A stretch of DNA of 27,246 bases from JBFMGD01 sp040751775 (GTDB taxonomy: Bacteria; Bacillota; Dethiobacteria; DTU022). Positions 14,704 through 21,766 of this stretch are shown here, piece by piece (the stretch's first letter is position 1; each line of letters begins with the position of its first letter). The stretch lies in NCBI GenBank assembly GCA_040751775.1, contig JBFMGD010000040.1, positions 1 to 27,246 of the forward strand, in the 5' to 3' direction. The notes under the pieces are model-generated. The model saw only the letters and a list, made by a program, of their open reading frames with translations. It ran no database searches and had not been told where the DNA came from. A program made the translations under genes and the position numbers.

Positions 14704-14997
14704 TTATTTTATGTTTAATTTTATTTCTGGGCAAAATAACGTGATTCCGCGGGGCGGCGCCGCTAAAAACCTGAACTCCACCCGGCAGCCCACCCGCGCC
14801 ACGTACCAGGGCAGGCGGTAATCATGAATCATTGCCGCGATGCTTTGCTCCATGCGCCTGGCCAGAGGGATCATGCGTTCGAAGGACTCTTCGCGGGCTA
14901 AAAGCTGCTTGACTCTCTCCGGCGTAATCGCCGCCACGGTGGCTTTTCTTAGCTCAGAAATATGTCTTCTTAATGAATTAATCTTCTTGGATGACAT
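14704..14997 (-). pseudogene. C-terminal fragment of a class III aminotransferase
   Basis: The 97-codon frame contains LRKATVAAITPERVKQLLAR followed by LARRMEQSIAAMIHDYRLPW and YVARVGCRVEFRFLAAPPR. This matches the C-terminal domain of the glutamate-1-semialdehyde/aspartate-type class III aminotransferases, where a helix ends in a conserved LPW...RxGxRxEYRF..xPPRN block. Homology covers roughly 14749-14952; the residues before and after (MSSKKINSLRRHISE and GITLFCPEIKLNIK) look unrelated. The catalytic domain is absent, so the product cannot be an enzyme. Its 5' edge abuts the TPP riboswitch on the opposite strand, which marks a rearrangement junction. Confidence 0.6.
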
Positions 14998-15086
14998 GGG
15001 GGGGCTGGGGTAACCCGGCTGAGATAGAACATGTTACTGTTCTGACCCTTGGACCTGATCTGGGTAATGCCGGCGGAGGGAACATA
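14992..15086 (+). promoter_or_regulatory. TPP riboswitch (THI element)
   Basis: The conserved TPP aptamer is evident: GGCTGGGGTAACCCGGCTGAGAT (15002-15024; P2 with the CUGAGA motif), a P3 hairpin AGAACATGTTACTGTTCT, ACCCTTGGACCTGATCTGGG with the ACCUGAUCUGGGUAAUGCC core (P4/P5), and GCGGAGGGAA closing P1. It is followed by a terminator at 15108-15137, indicating control of transcription by thiamine pyrophosphate. It regulates the thiamine-binding-type gene at 15187. Confidence 0.96.
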
Positions 15087-15092
15087 CAAAGC

Positions 15093-15137
15093 CTTGCTTT
15101 AGAGCAAGCTGTTGCCGATGCGGCGGCGGCTTTTTTT
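15093..15137 (+). terminator. Riboswitch expression platform and intrinsic terminator
   Basis: GCTGTTGCCG (15108-15117) and CGGCGGCGGC (15121-15130) pair fully (with G-U pairs) across loop ATG and are followed by seven T's. A preceding small hairpin CTTGCT-TTAG-AGCAAG (15093-15108) overlaps the terminator's first base and may take part in the alternative fold when TPP is absent. Confidence 0.85.
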
Positions 15138-15186
15138 GTTGCAGGTATGGGGCGACACTGCCGCTACACGTAGGGAGGAAAAATCA

Positions 15187-15477
15187 ATGCCGGTTTGCAA
15201 TGTCAGTCTGCAAATTATTCCCATTGTGCCGGAAGAGAAAGTCTACCCGATAGTGGACCGGGTCATCTCGCTAATTATAAATTCAGGAGTGAAGTATACC
15301 GTCGGGCCGATGGAAACCACCATGGAAGGCGAATTCGATCAGTTGCTGGCGATCGTCAAGGAAGCCCAGTTGGTCTGTACGGCTGCCGGGTCGGAACGGG
15401 TCTTATCGGTGGTAAAGATCGATTACAGTACCATGGGTGTGACCATTGATGAAAAGGTGGGCCAATACCGAGCGTAG
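15187..15477 (+). CDS. Thiamine-binding-type protein (MTH1187/YkoF-like, UPF0045 superfamily)
   Basis: A 96-residue small ferredoxin-like protein. VSLQIIPIVPEEKVYPIVDR opens the domain; later features are the SGVKYTVGPMETTMEGEFDQ block (~35-55), typical of UPF0045/thiamine-binding proteins, and VLSVVKIDYSTMG. The ATG at 15187 follows GGGAGG at good spacing; the frame opens earlier but inside the riboswitch leader. Members bind thiamine or its pyrimidine (HMP) moiety and are encoded with thiamine-precursor ABC transporters. The TPP riboswitch directly upstream supports that role. The end of the gene overlaps the start of the broken permease, as in an operon. Confidence 0.85.
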   Translation: MPVCNVSLQIIPIVPEEKVYPIVDRVISLIINSGVKYTVGPMETTMEGEFDQLLAIVKEAQLVCTAAGSERVLSVVKIDYSTMGVTIDEKVGQYRA

Positions 15478-15880
15478 CCTGCCGGCAGCTTTACTGCTTC
15501 TGGCGTTGCTTGGGCTATGCGAACTGGTAAGCAAAGCAGCCGGTATTCCTGCCTACCGGCTGCCGGCGCCCTCTGCGATCGGAATAGCCCTGTATGATCA
15601 TTTCGGGCTGCTGGCTTCGCATGCCCAAACAACCCTTGCCGCCGTGGCGGCGGGATTAATCCTGGCGCTGGCCGCGGCGCTCGCCTTCTCTATGTACCGC
15701 CTGCCCGCGCTGAAGCAGGCCCTTATTGCGGTCGTAATCCTGGTTTGCTTTTTTCCCCCGGCAGTCAACCTGATGGAAGGGCTGGAGCAGACTTCGCGCC
15801 CACTATCCGGCCGCTGCATCTCTTCAACTATCCGGTTTACTTTCTCCTTCACCCCTAAGCCTCCGTTTTTAAGTCTCTAG
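15449..15880 (+). pseudogene. Broken ABC transporter permease (thiamine-precursor type)
   Basis: The N-terminal ~90 residues read like an intact SsuC/ThiX-type permease (LCELVSKAAGIPAYRLPAPS, a SHAQTTLAAVAAGLILALAA helix, YRLPALKQAL). The next ~30 residues expected in the family are missing: KQAL is joined directly to IAVVILVCFFPPAVNLMEGL, which normally lies further along. After EGLEQTS the family sequence stops and the frame runs through unrelated codons to 15880. The EAA loop needed to contact the ATPase is therefore lost. No ATPase or substrate-binding gene follows. The ATG at 15449 lies inside the upstream gene, the usual translational coupling. The transporter operon is decayed while the riboswitch and first gene remain. 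Confidence 0.7.
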
Positions 15881-16296
15881 GTGACCCGGTGATCATCTTT
15901 CAGTAGTGTAACATAATAATTAATTATTTCACTTCTTCTGACAATGCCGATGAATACGTCATGATCGTCTACAACCGGCACAAAATTCTGTCCAACCGCC
16001 AGCGAAAGCAGATCCTCAATTTGCCAGTCAATTCTTACCGGCGCGTTTTTCATCCTCTGCGGAATATCGGTAAGCGGAATGGAATTTGTGCCCGCTATAG
16101 TTAAGCCCGGTGTATTCTTCAGCTTCCAAAGCAAGTCACCCTCGGTAATCGTCCCGACGTACTTCCCCTGTTCGTCAATAAGCGGTACAGCTGTGTAGCG
16201 GTGGTACTCCATTTTCTCCAGCGCCTGCCGCATCGTGCAGGTAACAGGTAGATAAACAACTTCATGTTTCGGCAAGAGAAAAAAAGCAATATTCAT
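15877..16296 (-). CDS. CBS-domain pair protein
   Basis: A 139-residue protein consisting almost only of two CBS motifs (Bateman module), which bind adenine nucleotides and usually regulate partner proteins. First CBS: TMRQALEKMEYHRYTAVPLI with GKYVGTITEGDLLW (~20-58). Second CBS: DIPQRMKNAPVRIDWQIEDL with FVPVVDDHDVFIGIVRRSEI (~75-125). The RBS AGGTGA precedes the ATG. Stand-alone CBS proteins are common in Firmicutes and the partner cannot be inferred. It converges on the broken permease with almost no gap. Confidence 0.88.
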   Translation of the reverse strand: MNIAFFLLPKHEVVYLPVTCTMRQALEKMEYHRYTAVPLIDEQGKYVGTITEGDLLWKLKNTPGLTIAGTNSIPLTDIPQRMKNAPVRIDWQIEDLLSLAVGQNFVPVVDDHDVFIGIVRRSEIINYYVTLLKDDHRVT

Positions 16297-16319
16297 GAGT
16301 TATCACCTGGCGTTTAAGA

Positions 16320-16733
16320 TTATTCAGTTTGGTCCCCGGAGACCCTTTCGTTGTCAATCAGGCCGCCGCACATAATTGTAAAACCGGCTTTCGCGTAAAA
16401 CCCGGTTAGTGCCGGTTCAAATAAAACATTCATTGTTTTAATCCCGTCCGCCCTGGCCCGCGCCGCTACCATCTGCAGCAACCGCAGGCCGATCCCCTGA
16501 CGCTGAAAATCCGGATGTACAATCAGATTGCGGATGTACGCATCATCAACAAAATCACTGATCACTTCAACAAAACCGACCAGCCTGCCGGCGGAAAAGC
16601 ACCCGATCCGGAGGTAACAGCTGCCGGCGGATCGCCTGATTTTATCGAGCCGTTCATCCCAACCGACCGCCTTGCGGAGAAAGGCCAGCTCTGCCGCATC
16701 AATATCAGGTTTTTCCACATACACTAAAGTCAA
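16320..16733 (-). CDS. GNAT family N-acetyltransferase
   Basis: A 137-residue acetyl-CoA-dependent acyltransferase. The fold is visible in order: AGRLVGFVEVISDFVDDAYI (~48-68, beta strands), the acetyl-CoA pyrophosphate loop VHPDFQRQGIGLRLLQMV (~72-89; Q/RxxGxG/A motif) and a late LTGFYAKAGFT (~108-118). Start is a TTG with GAGGTAG upstream; no better ATG is in frame. It probably acetylates a small molecule or a protein N-terminus. It is 23 bases upstream of the CBS gene in the same direction, so the two may be co-transcribed. Confidence 0.88.
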   Translation of the reverse strand: MTLVYVEKPDIDAAELAFLRKAVGWDERLDKIRRSAGSCYLRIGCFSAGRLVGFVEVISDFVDDAYIRNLIVHPDFQRQGIGLRLLQMVAARARADGIKTMNVLFEPALTGFYAKAGFTIMCGGLIDNERVSGDQTE

Positions 16734-16880
16734 TCTGCTACCTCACCGGCTTGAATTTGTGTATGATCAACAATTTTTCTGCTCCCGGCGTAATCATTAT
16801 ATCATAACACTGGTTAGTTATTCAGAACTCAAAATACCCCACCGACCTGCTTTCAGCCGCTAAACCCGTTTACTTTCTTC

Positions 16881-16932
16881 GTTAACGGTTTGTTTGTTAA
16901 CAGTGGACAGTGTTGTTTTTTAACGTTATAGT
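16881..16932 (+). promoter_or_regulatory. Promoter region of the MATE gene with paired GTTAAC elements
   Basis: TGGACA (16904-16909), a 17-base spacer and TATAGT (16927-16932) give a good sigma-A promoter. Two copies of the palindrome GTTAAC (16881-16886 and 16896-16901) lie just upstream of the -35 box, 15 bases apart, and could be a regulator's binding site. Confidence 0.55.
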
Positions 16933-16999
16933 TATTATTGTATCGAAATCAAAACCTTACGGTCAAAGATTGGACTGTGACCGGAGAGGAGGGTTTCAG

Positions 17000-18358
17000 A
17001 TGACACAACAGCACCATGTCGCCGACATGGGTGAAGAAAAAATCTCTAACCTGTTGATGCGTTTTTCTTTGCCGGCCACCCTGGCCTTGGCGGTAATGGC
17101 CTCATACAACATCGTGGATGCCGCTTTTGTCGGTCGATTGGGCAGCGACGCAATCGCCGCTTTGTCAATTTCGTTTCCGATCCAAATGCTATTTGGCGCT
17201 ATCGGCGTCGGAACCGGTGTAGGCGCGGCATCGCTTATTTCCCGTTCCCTCGGGGCGCACAGAAATGAAGAAGCAGTGATCGCCGCCGGCCAGGTAATCA
17301 TGATCGCGCTGGCGCTGGGCATCAGCACCACGCTGATCGGGCTTTTTGCACTGGAACCGCTGTTGATGTTTTTTGGCGCCACCCCGGAAATCCTGCAGCA
17401 AACTGTTGACTATATGCTGACCATTACCAACGGGGCGGTAATGCTGTTTATGATCATGATGTTAAACCAAACCGTCCGCGCGGAAGGAAACGCCATATTG
17501 CCGATGTTCGTGATGATCCTCTCCGCCGTGCTCAATATTGTCCTTGATCCAATTTTTATCTTTATGCTGGGGATGGGGATTCGCGGCGCCGCGATCGCCA
17601 CGGTCCTGGCCAAAGCCATCGGCGCTGTAATCCTGTTATGGTATTATATTGCCGGCCGGAGCGCCCTTAAGGTACGTTTTAGCCACCTGCGGCCGCACGG
17701 TCAAACCATGCTCAACATTTACAAAGTGGGCCTGCCTACCTTGTTCCTGCAAATGTCGGCTAATATTTCGCTGATCGTCGCCAATCGGATTCTGGGCTCT
17801 TTCGGATTTCTCTCCATCGCCGTCATGGGGCTGGCTTTCAGGCTCCAGATGTTCGCCTTGATGCCGGCAATCGGTATTGCCCAGGGCATAATGCCGATCA
17901 TCGGTTACAACTTCGGTGCAGACAAGCCTAAGCGGATTCGAGAAACAATGATCAAAGGCGCAATTTCCGCCACACTGCTGGTTATCGTCCTCGGATTGGC
18001 ATTTTTCCTCTTCCCCCGGCTCTTTTTACGCGTTTTCAGCAACGATGCAGCGCTGCTGGCGGGAGGGATGGAGGCTATACGCATTATGGTGGTTATGTAC
18101 CCCCTGCTCAGCTTACCGCTGATCGGAGGCGCCTTTTTTCAGGGCGTCGGCAAGGGAACACCGGCTCTGTTCCTGTCGCTGATGCGCCAGTTTATCGCCT
18201 ATATTCCACTGCTGCTGCTTCTACCCCGCTTTTTTGGGCTGATCGGGATCTGGTTGGCCACACCGCTGGCTGACCTGCTCACCTTTCTATTGTCAATTAT
18301 CCTGATCTCAAGGGAATTTAGACGTAGAACCGCTCAGATCGCGTCCGCTCCACGGTAA
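17000..18358 (+). CDS. MATE family multidrug/organic cation efflux transporter
   Basis: A 452-residue polytopic membrane protein with about 12 helices in two MatE repeats. It couples Na+ or H+ entry to export of cationic drugs or metabolites. Repeat 1 begins with LLMRFSLPATLALAVMASYN and IVDAAFVGRLGSDAIAALSI; the GVGTGVGAASLISRSLGA loop follows. Repeat 2 shows the matching YKVGLPTLFLQMSANISLIV and AIGIAQGIMPIIGYNFGA. The ATG at 17000 follows GAGAGGAGGG and fits the predicted transcription start near 16940; the 30 codons upstream in frame fall in the promoter region. Substrate unknown. Confidence 0.92.
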   Translation: MTQQHHVADMGEEKISNLLMRFSLPATLALAVMASYNIVDAAFVGRLGSDAIAALSISFPIQMLFGAIGVGTGVGAASLISRSLGAHRNEEAVIAAGQVIMIALALGISTTLIGLFALEPLLMFFGATPEILQQTVDYMLTITNGAVMLFMIMMLNQTVRAEGNAILPMFVMILSAVLNIVLDPIFIFMLGMGIRGAAIATVLAKAIGAVILLWYYIAGRSALKVRFSHLRPHGQTMLNIYKVGLPTLFLQMSANISLIVANRILGSFGFLSIAVMGLAFRLQMFALMPAIGIAQGIMPIIGYNFGADKPKRIRETMIKGAISATLLVIVLGLAFFLFPRLFLRVFSNDAALLAGGMEAIRIMVVMYPLLSLPLIGGAFFQGVGKGTPALFLSLMRQFIAYIPLLLLLPRFFGLIGIWLATPLADLLTFLLSIILISREFRRRTAQIASAPR

Positions 18359-18386
18359 ATTGTAGATCCAGGGGGATCCCCCCGAC

Positions 18387-18560
18387 TTAGCGATTCTTAT
18401 TCATTGAGACAATAAAGTAAATCAGTGTAACCGCCACGAGAGCGATCGCCACAATACCGGAGATATCAATAAATGCGGTACTGGTAAGAAGCAGATAAAG
18501 GAAAATACCGATTAGCGCCAGTGCGGGAAAAATCAACCGCAAGTAGCGGAAAATTTTCAT
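18387..18560 (-). CDS. Small two-helix membrane protein
   Basis: A 57-residue protein (MKIFRYLRLIFPALALIGIF... ending VSMNKNR) with two predicted membrane helices (~8-26 and ~33-53) separated by a short polar turn (TSTAFID) and basic ends. The ATG has the RBS GGAGGTGG at ideal spacing, so it is very likely translated although the open frame extends further upstream. It lies 43 bases downstream of the glycerophosphodiesterase gene on the same strand and may be co-expressed with it. Family not recognised. Confidence 0.65.
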   Translation of the reverse strand: MKIFRYLRLIFPALALIGIFLYLLLTSTAFIDISGIVAIALVAVTLIYFIVSMNKNR

Positions 18561-18603
18561 CCAAACCCACCTCCGTCTATCGGGTATGATCAAAGGCGAT
18601 CCG

Positions 18604-19656
18604 CTAATACCCGATCCGATTAAAAATAGCTTCCACATCCACAATCTTTCCCTTGCCAAGCGCCTCCAGGGCAATGGCGGTTTGGTCGGAAAAGAAACCG
18701 TCCGCCCCAAAAAAGGTAAGCAGCTTCATTTGCCAGGCGGCATTGATAGTATAGGGATGCACAATCAGTCCGGCCCGGTGAGCGGGGCCGACCTTCCAGG
18801 GCCAACCCAGGTATCCAACAGGCCCGATCCCCTGAGCGTCGGCGGCGGCCTGCTCAAGCAAGTTGCTCCAGCCTTGCTCCGACTCCGTCTCCTGGCTGAT
18901 TAACAGCACCCGCGGCACATCCGGCGCCAGCTGCTTTAACCGGGCAATACTGCCGGGATAGAAAGACTGGAAAATGACCCTGGCTGGACCGGAGGCCGTA
19001 TTTACCGTAGGGGCTCCCACCGCCTTGTTTAAGGCATCATTCGGATTGGCTATGGCCGCGGTACCGTCCAACCAGCCTCTTTTCCGTAATATCTCCACAA
19101 TTTGCTCTTCATAGCCTGCTTGCCGGTCGGCCGATTTCGTCTCCAGGTATAGCCCCGGATTGTTGCTTCCGGATTCGGCAATATCAAGCAACTCTTCCAG
19201 GGTGATGATGTTTAGATTGACATATGTATTTCGAGCCAACTCGGGAAAGGTTTCATTAAACCAACTGCCCGTGTCCAGTTCCAACAACTCTTCATAAGTA
19301 AATGTTTCTAGTAAATCGTTTTTCCGTTCCGGAAATACCGTTGCCACATTTGTAGTCCGCTCCAGGGTGTCATCATGAAAAACAACGATTACACCGTCGG
19401 CCGTGCGCTGTAAATCAGCCTCCAGGTAATCCGCCCCCATCTCCCGGGCCATTAAGTACGCGGGTTCAGTGGCTTCGGGAGCGATAAACGACGCTCCCCG
19501 GTGCGCCACCAGCGCCCGGTATGGAATCTCAATTTCCCGGGCAATTTTCTTTCCACCTGCCGGCGGGCTGATTACAGCGCTGGCTGCCAATACCAATAAA
19601 ACCAAAACCACCGGGATCAGAATAGCTATGCCCAGCATGCGTAACACCTTCCTCAT
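18604..19656 (-). CDS. Membrane-anchored glycerophosphodiester phosphodiesterase
   Basis: A 350-residue enzyme that hydrolyses glycerophosphodiesters to glycerol-3-phosphate and an alcohol. The ATG at 19656 follows AAAGGAGGGTC; the frame extends 31 codons upstream without an RBS. An N-terminal membrane helix (~7-28, LGIAILIPVVLVLLVLAASA) anchors the domain outside. GDPD motifs are intact: LVAHRGASFIAPEATEPAY (~50, HRG and E), EADLQRTADGVIVVFHDDTL (~80, E-x-D and HDD), LYLETKS (~170) and a C-terminal ADGFFSDQT. It probably recycles phospholipid head groups or wall teichoic acid fragments. Divergent from the arabinose operon. Confidence 0.9.
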   Translation of the reverse strand: MRKVLRMLGIAILIPVVLVLLVLAASAVISPPAGGKKIAREIEIPYRALVAHRGASFIAPEATEPAYLMAREMGADYLEADLQRTADGVIVVFHDDTLERTTNVATVFPERKNDLLETFTYEELLELDTGSWFNETFPELARNTYVNLNIITLEELLDIAESGSNNPGLYLETKSADRQAGYEEQIVEILRKRGWLDGTAAIANPNDALNKAVGAPTVNTASGPARVIFQSFYPGSIARLKQLAPDVPRVLLISQETESEQGWSNLLEQAAADAQGIGPVGYLGWPWKVGPAHRAGLIVHPYTINAAWQMKLLTFFGADGFFSDQTAIALEALGKGKIVDVEAIFNRIGY

Positions 19657-20056
19657 AATGACCCTCCTTTTAATTTCCAGGGTAGCGGCAGCAACCCTAG
19701 ACGCAATTTGTGATCCTAAGAAATCCTTTGCTATTAATTCTCCGTACACCGCCTTTTCCCTACCCGTAGATCTAAAAATCTTTGGAATTATTCTTAATAT
19801 TTACCCAGCCGTACCGCCGCACACCTAAACCGCAGCGAATAAGGAGAAACAAGTATTGTAGTATTAAAAGGATTTTTAATAAATTTGTAGAAAGAAACAA
19901 CATGTACGTACCTATAATGGCAAATTGTACGGGAGGAGATACAAGATCATAAACGAATGGGTGTCTGCCGGACTTGTGCCGGCTATAAAACCGCAGTCTG
20001 CAGCAATAAGTGATGATCTATTATGATCAGGCTGTTCTCTATTAAGGAGGGATAAA
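19657..20056. other. 400-bp divergent intergenic region
   Basis: No gene is seen between the glycerophosphodiesterase and ribulokinase starts. The first ~150 bases are unremarkable. The part nearer araB holds a TATAAT box flanked by AraR-like half sites (separate entry) and a short hairpin GCCGG-N7-CCGGC near 19967-19983 in the presumed araB leader. Confidence 0.6.
19903..19931 (+). promoter_or_regulatory. Putative AraR-like operator around a -10 box
   Basis: TGTACGTAC (19903-19911, containing the palindrome GTACGTAC) and ATTGTACG (19924-19931) flank a perfect TATAAT (19913-19918). The Bacillus subtilis AraR operator centres on TTGTACGTACAA, so both elements look like full or half AraR sites positioned to block the promoter. 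No good -35 hexamer was found at 16-18 bases. Confidence 0.45.
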
Positions 20057-21733
20057 ATGCGGGACATGGTAATCGGAATTGATTTCGGGACAGATTCGGT
20101 CCGGTCGATAGTGATCAGTGCCGCAACCGGAGAAGAGCTGGCTAGTGATACTGCCTGGTACAAACGGTGGTTGGAAGGAAGCTATTCCGACCCTGCCAAG
20201 AACCAATTCCGCCATCATCCTCTGGATTATATCGAGAGCCTCGAAGCTTCAGTCGCAGGGGCGCTAAGAAGACTCCCACCGGGAGCCGCGCGGCATATAG
20301 CCGGTATCGGTATTGACACAACCGGTTCCACACCCTGCGCGGCAGACAAGAGCGGCAGACCGCTAGCCTTAGCACCGGGTTTGGCCGAAAACCCTAACGC
20401 CATATTCTTGCTATGGAAAGACCATACTGCAGTCGGGGAAGCGCAGGAGATCAATCAGGCCGCCAAAACATGGGGCGGCACAGATTTTACAAAGTACGAA
20501 GGCGGCGTCTATTCTTCCGAGTGGTTTTGGGCGAAAATCCTTCATGTTCTCCGGGAAGACGCGGCGGTAAGGGAGGCGGCTTATACCTGGATCGAGCTTT
20601 GCGACTGGATTCCCGCCCTTCTTACAGGGAACGAAAATCCCGCTTTGACCAAGAGAAGCCGGTGTGCCGCGGGCCACAAGGCCATGTGGCATAGCGAGTG
20701 GGGAGGCCTTCCGCCGGAAGTATTCCTGACAAAATTAGATCCGTTAGTCAGCGGCCTGCGCGAGCGTTTATATACTCAAACCTATATCTCTAATGTAAGA
20801 GCCGGTGAACTTACTGCAGCATGGGCAGCCCGGCTAGGGTTGGAACCAGGTATTGCCGTGGCGGTAGGAGCCTTTGACGCCCATATGGGTGCCGTGGGCG
20901 TTGGTATAACCCCCGCGACGCTGGTGAAGATTATCGGAACATCCAACTGCGATATCATGGTAGCAGATAAAGAAATGATCAAAGAAAAACTGATCGGCGG
21001 TATCTGTGGGCAGGTGGACGGCTCCGTGATTCCCGGCATGGTCGGCCTGGAAGCGGGACAGTCGGCTTTCGGGGATGTGTATGCCTGGTTTAGAGATCTG
21101 CTGGCCTGGCCTTTGAGCGCAATCCTCCCCGAAACAACCCTGCTTGATCAAAAAACAGCCGCTGCGCTTGAAGAGGAGATCAAAAACCGCATCCTGACCC
21201 AACTTTCCCGGGAAGCCGCCGCAATCAGTATAGCGGAAACCGGCCTGATCGCACTCGACTGGTTTAACGGCAGGCGAACGCCCTATGCGGATCAGACTTT
21301 GAAGGGCGCCCTGGTTGGCCTGACCCTGGGCTCAAATGCGCCCAAGATATTCAGAGCCCTGGTAGAAGCGACCGCTTTTGGAGCACGGGCGATTAATGAG
21401 CGGTTTATGGAAGAGGGATTAGCAATCAAGCAAGTGATCGCACTCGGGGGAATAGCAAAGAAAAATGACTTAGTCATGCAAATTACTGCCGATGTGCTGG
21501 GAATGCCCATTAAAATAGCGGCATCGGAGCAGGCCTGTGCCTTGGGGGCAGCCATCTTCGGCGCAGTAGCCGCGGGGTTGCATGATCAAGTGGAAACAGC
21601 GCAGCAGAAGATGGGCAGCGGCATTATAAAGACTTTTCTAACGGATGCCCGAAATACGGAAATGTATAACGTTCTCTATCAACGCTATCTTGAAGCCGGA
21701 GAAGCGCTGACAAATTTGATTAAAAAGATCTGA
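20057..21733 (+). CDS. araB: Ribulokinase
   Basis: A 558-residue FGGY-family carbohydrate kinase that phosphorylates L-ribulose to L-ribulose-5-phosphate. The N-terminal ATPase motif IGIDFGTDSVRSIVISAATG (~6-25), GIGIDTTGSTPCAAD (~83), the substrate loop with NAIFLLWKDHTA (~116), GGVYSSEWFWAKILHV (~146) and GAFDAHMGAVGVG (~274) are typical of AraB, including the long inserts that distinguish it from xylulokinase. The C-terminal ATP-binding motif is ALGGIAKKNDLVMQITADVL (~455). Length matches AraB. The ATG follows TAAGGAGGG. First gene of the arabinose-type operon. Confidence 0.93.
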   Translation: MRDMVIGIDFGTDSVRSIVISAATGEELASDTAWYKRWLEGSYSDPAKNQFRHHPLDYIESLEASVAGALRRLPPGAARHIAGIGIDTTGSTPCAADKSGRPLALAPGLAENPNAIFLLWKDHTAVGEAQEINQAAKTWGGTDFTKYEGGVYSSEWFWAKILHVLREDAAVREAAYTWIELCDWIPALLTGNENPALTKRSRCAAGHKAMWHSEWGGLPPEVFLTKLDPLVSGLRERLYTQTYISNVRAGELTAAWAARLGLEPGIAVAVGAFDAHMGAVGVGITPATLVKIIGTSNCDIMVADKEMIKEKLIGGICGQVDGSVIPGMVGLEAGQSAFGDVYAWFRDLLAWPLSAILPETTLLDQKTAAALEEEIKNRILTQLSREAAAISIAETGLIALDWFNGRRTPYADQTLKGALVGLTLGSNAPKIFRALVEATAFGARAINERFMEEGLAIKQVIALGGIAKKNDLVMQITADVLGMPIKIAASEQACALGAAIFGAVAAGLHDQVETAQQKMGSGIIKTFLTDARNTEMYNVLYQRYLEAGEALTNLIKKI

Positions 21734-21766
21734 TCATATAACTTTTTTACAAATGGAGTGATTTTT

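Noticed and set aside
18371..18382. GGGGGATCCCCC palindrome after the MATE gene as a terminator
   Set aside because: It has almost no loop and no T-run, so it is not a credible intrinsic terminator.
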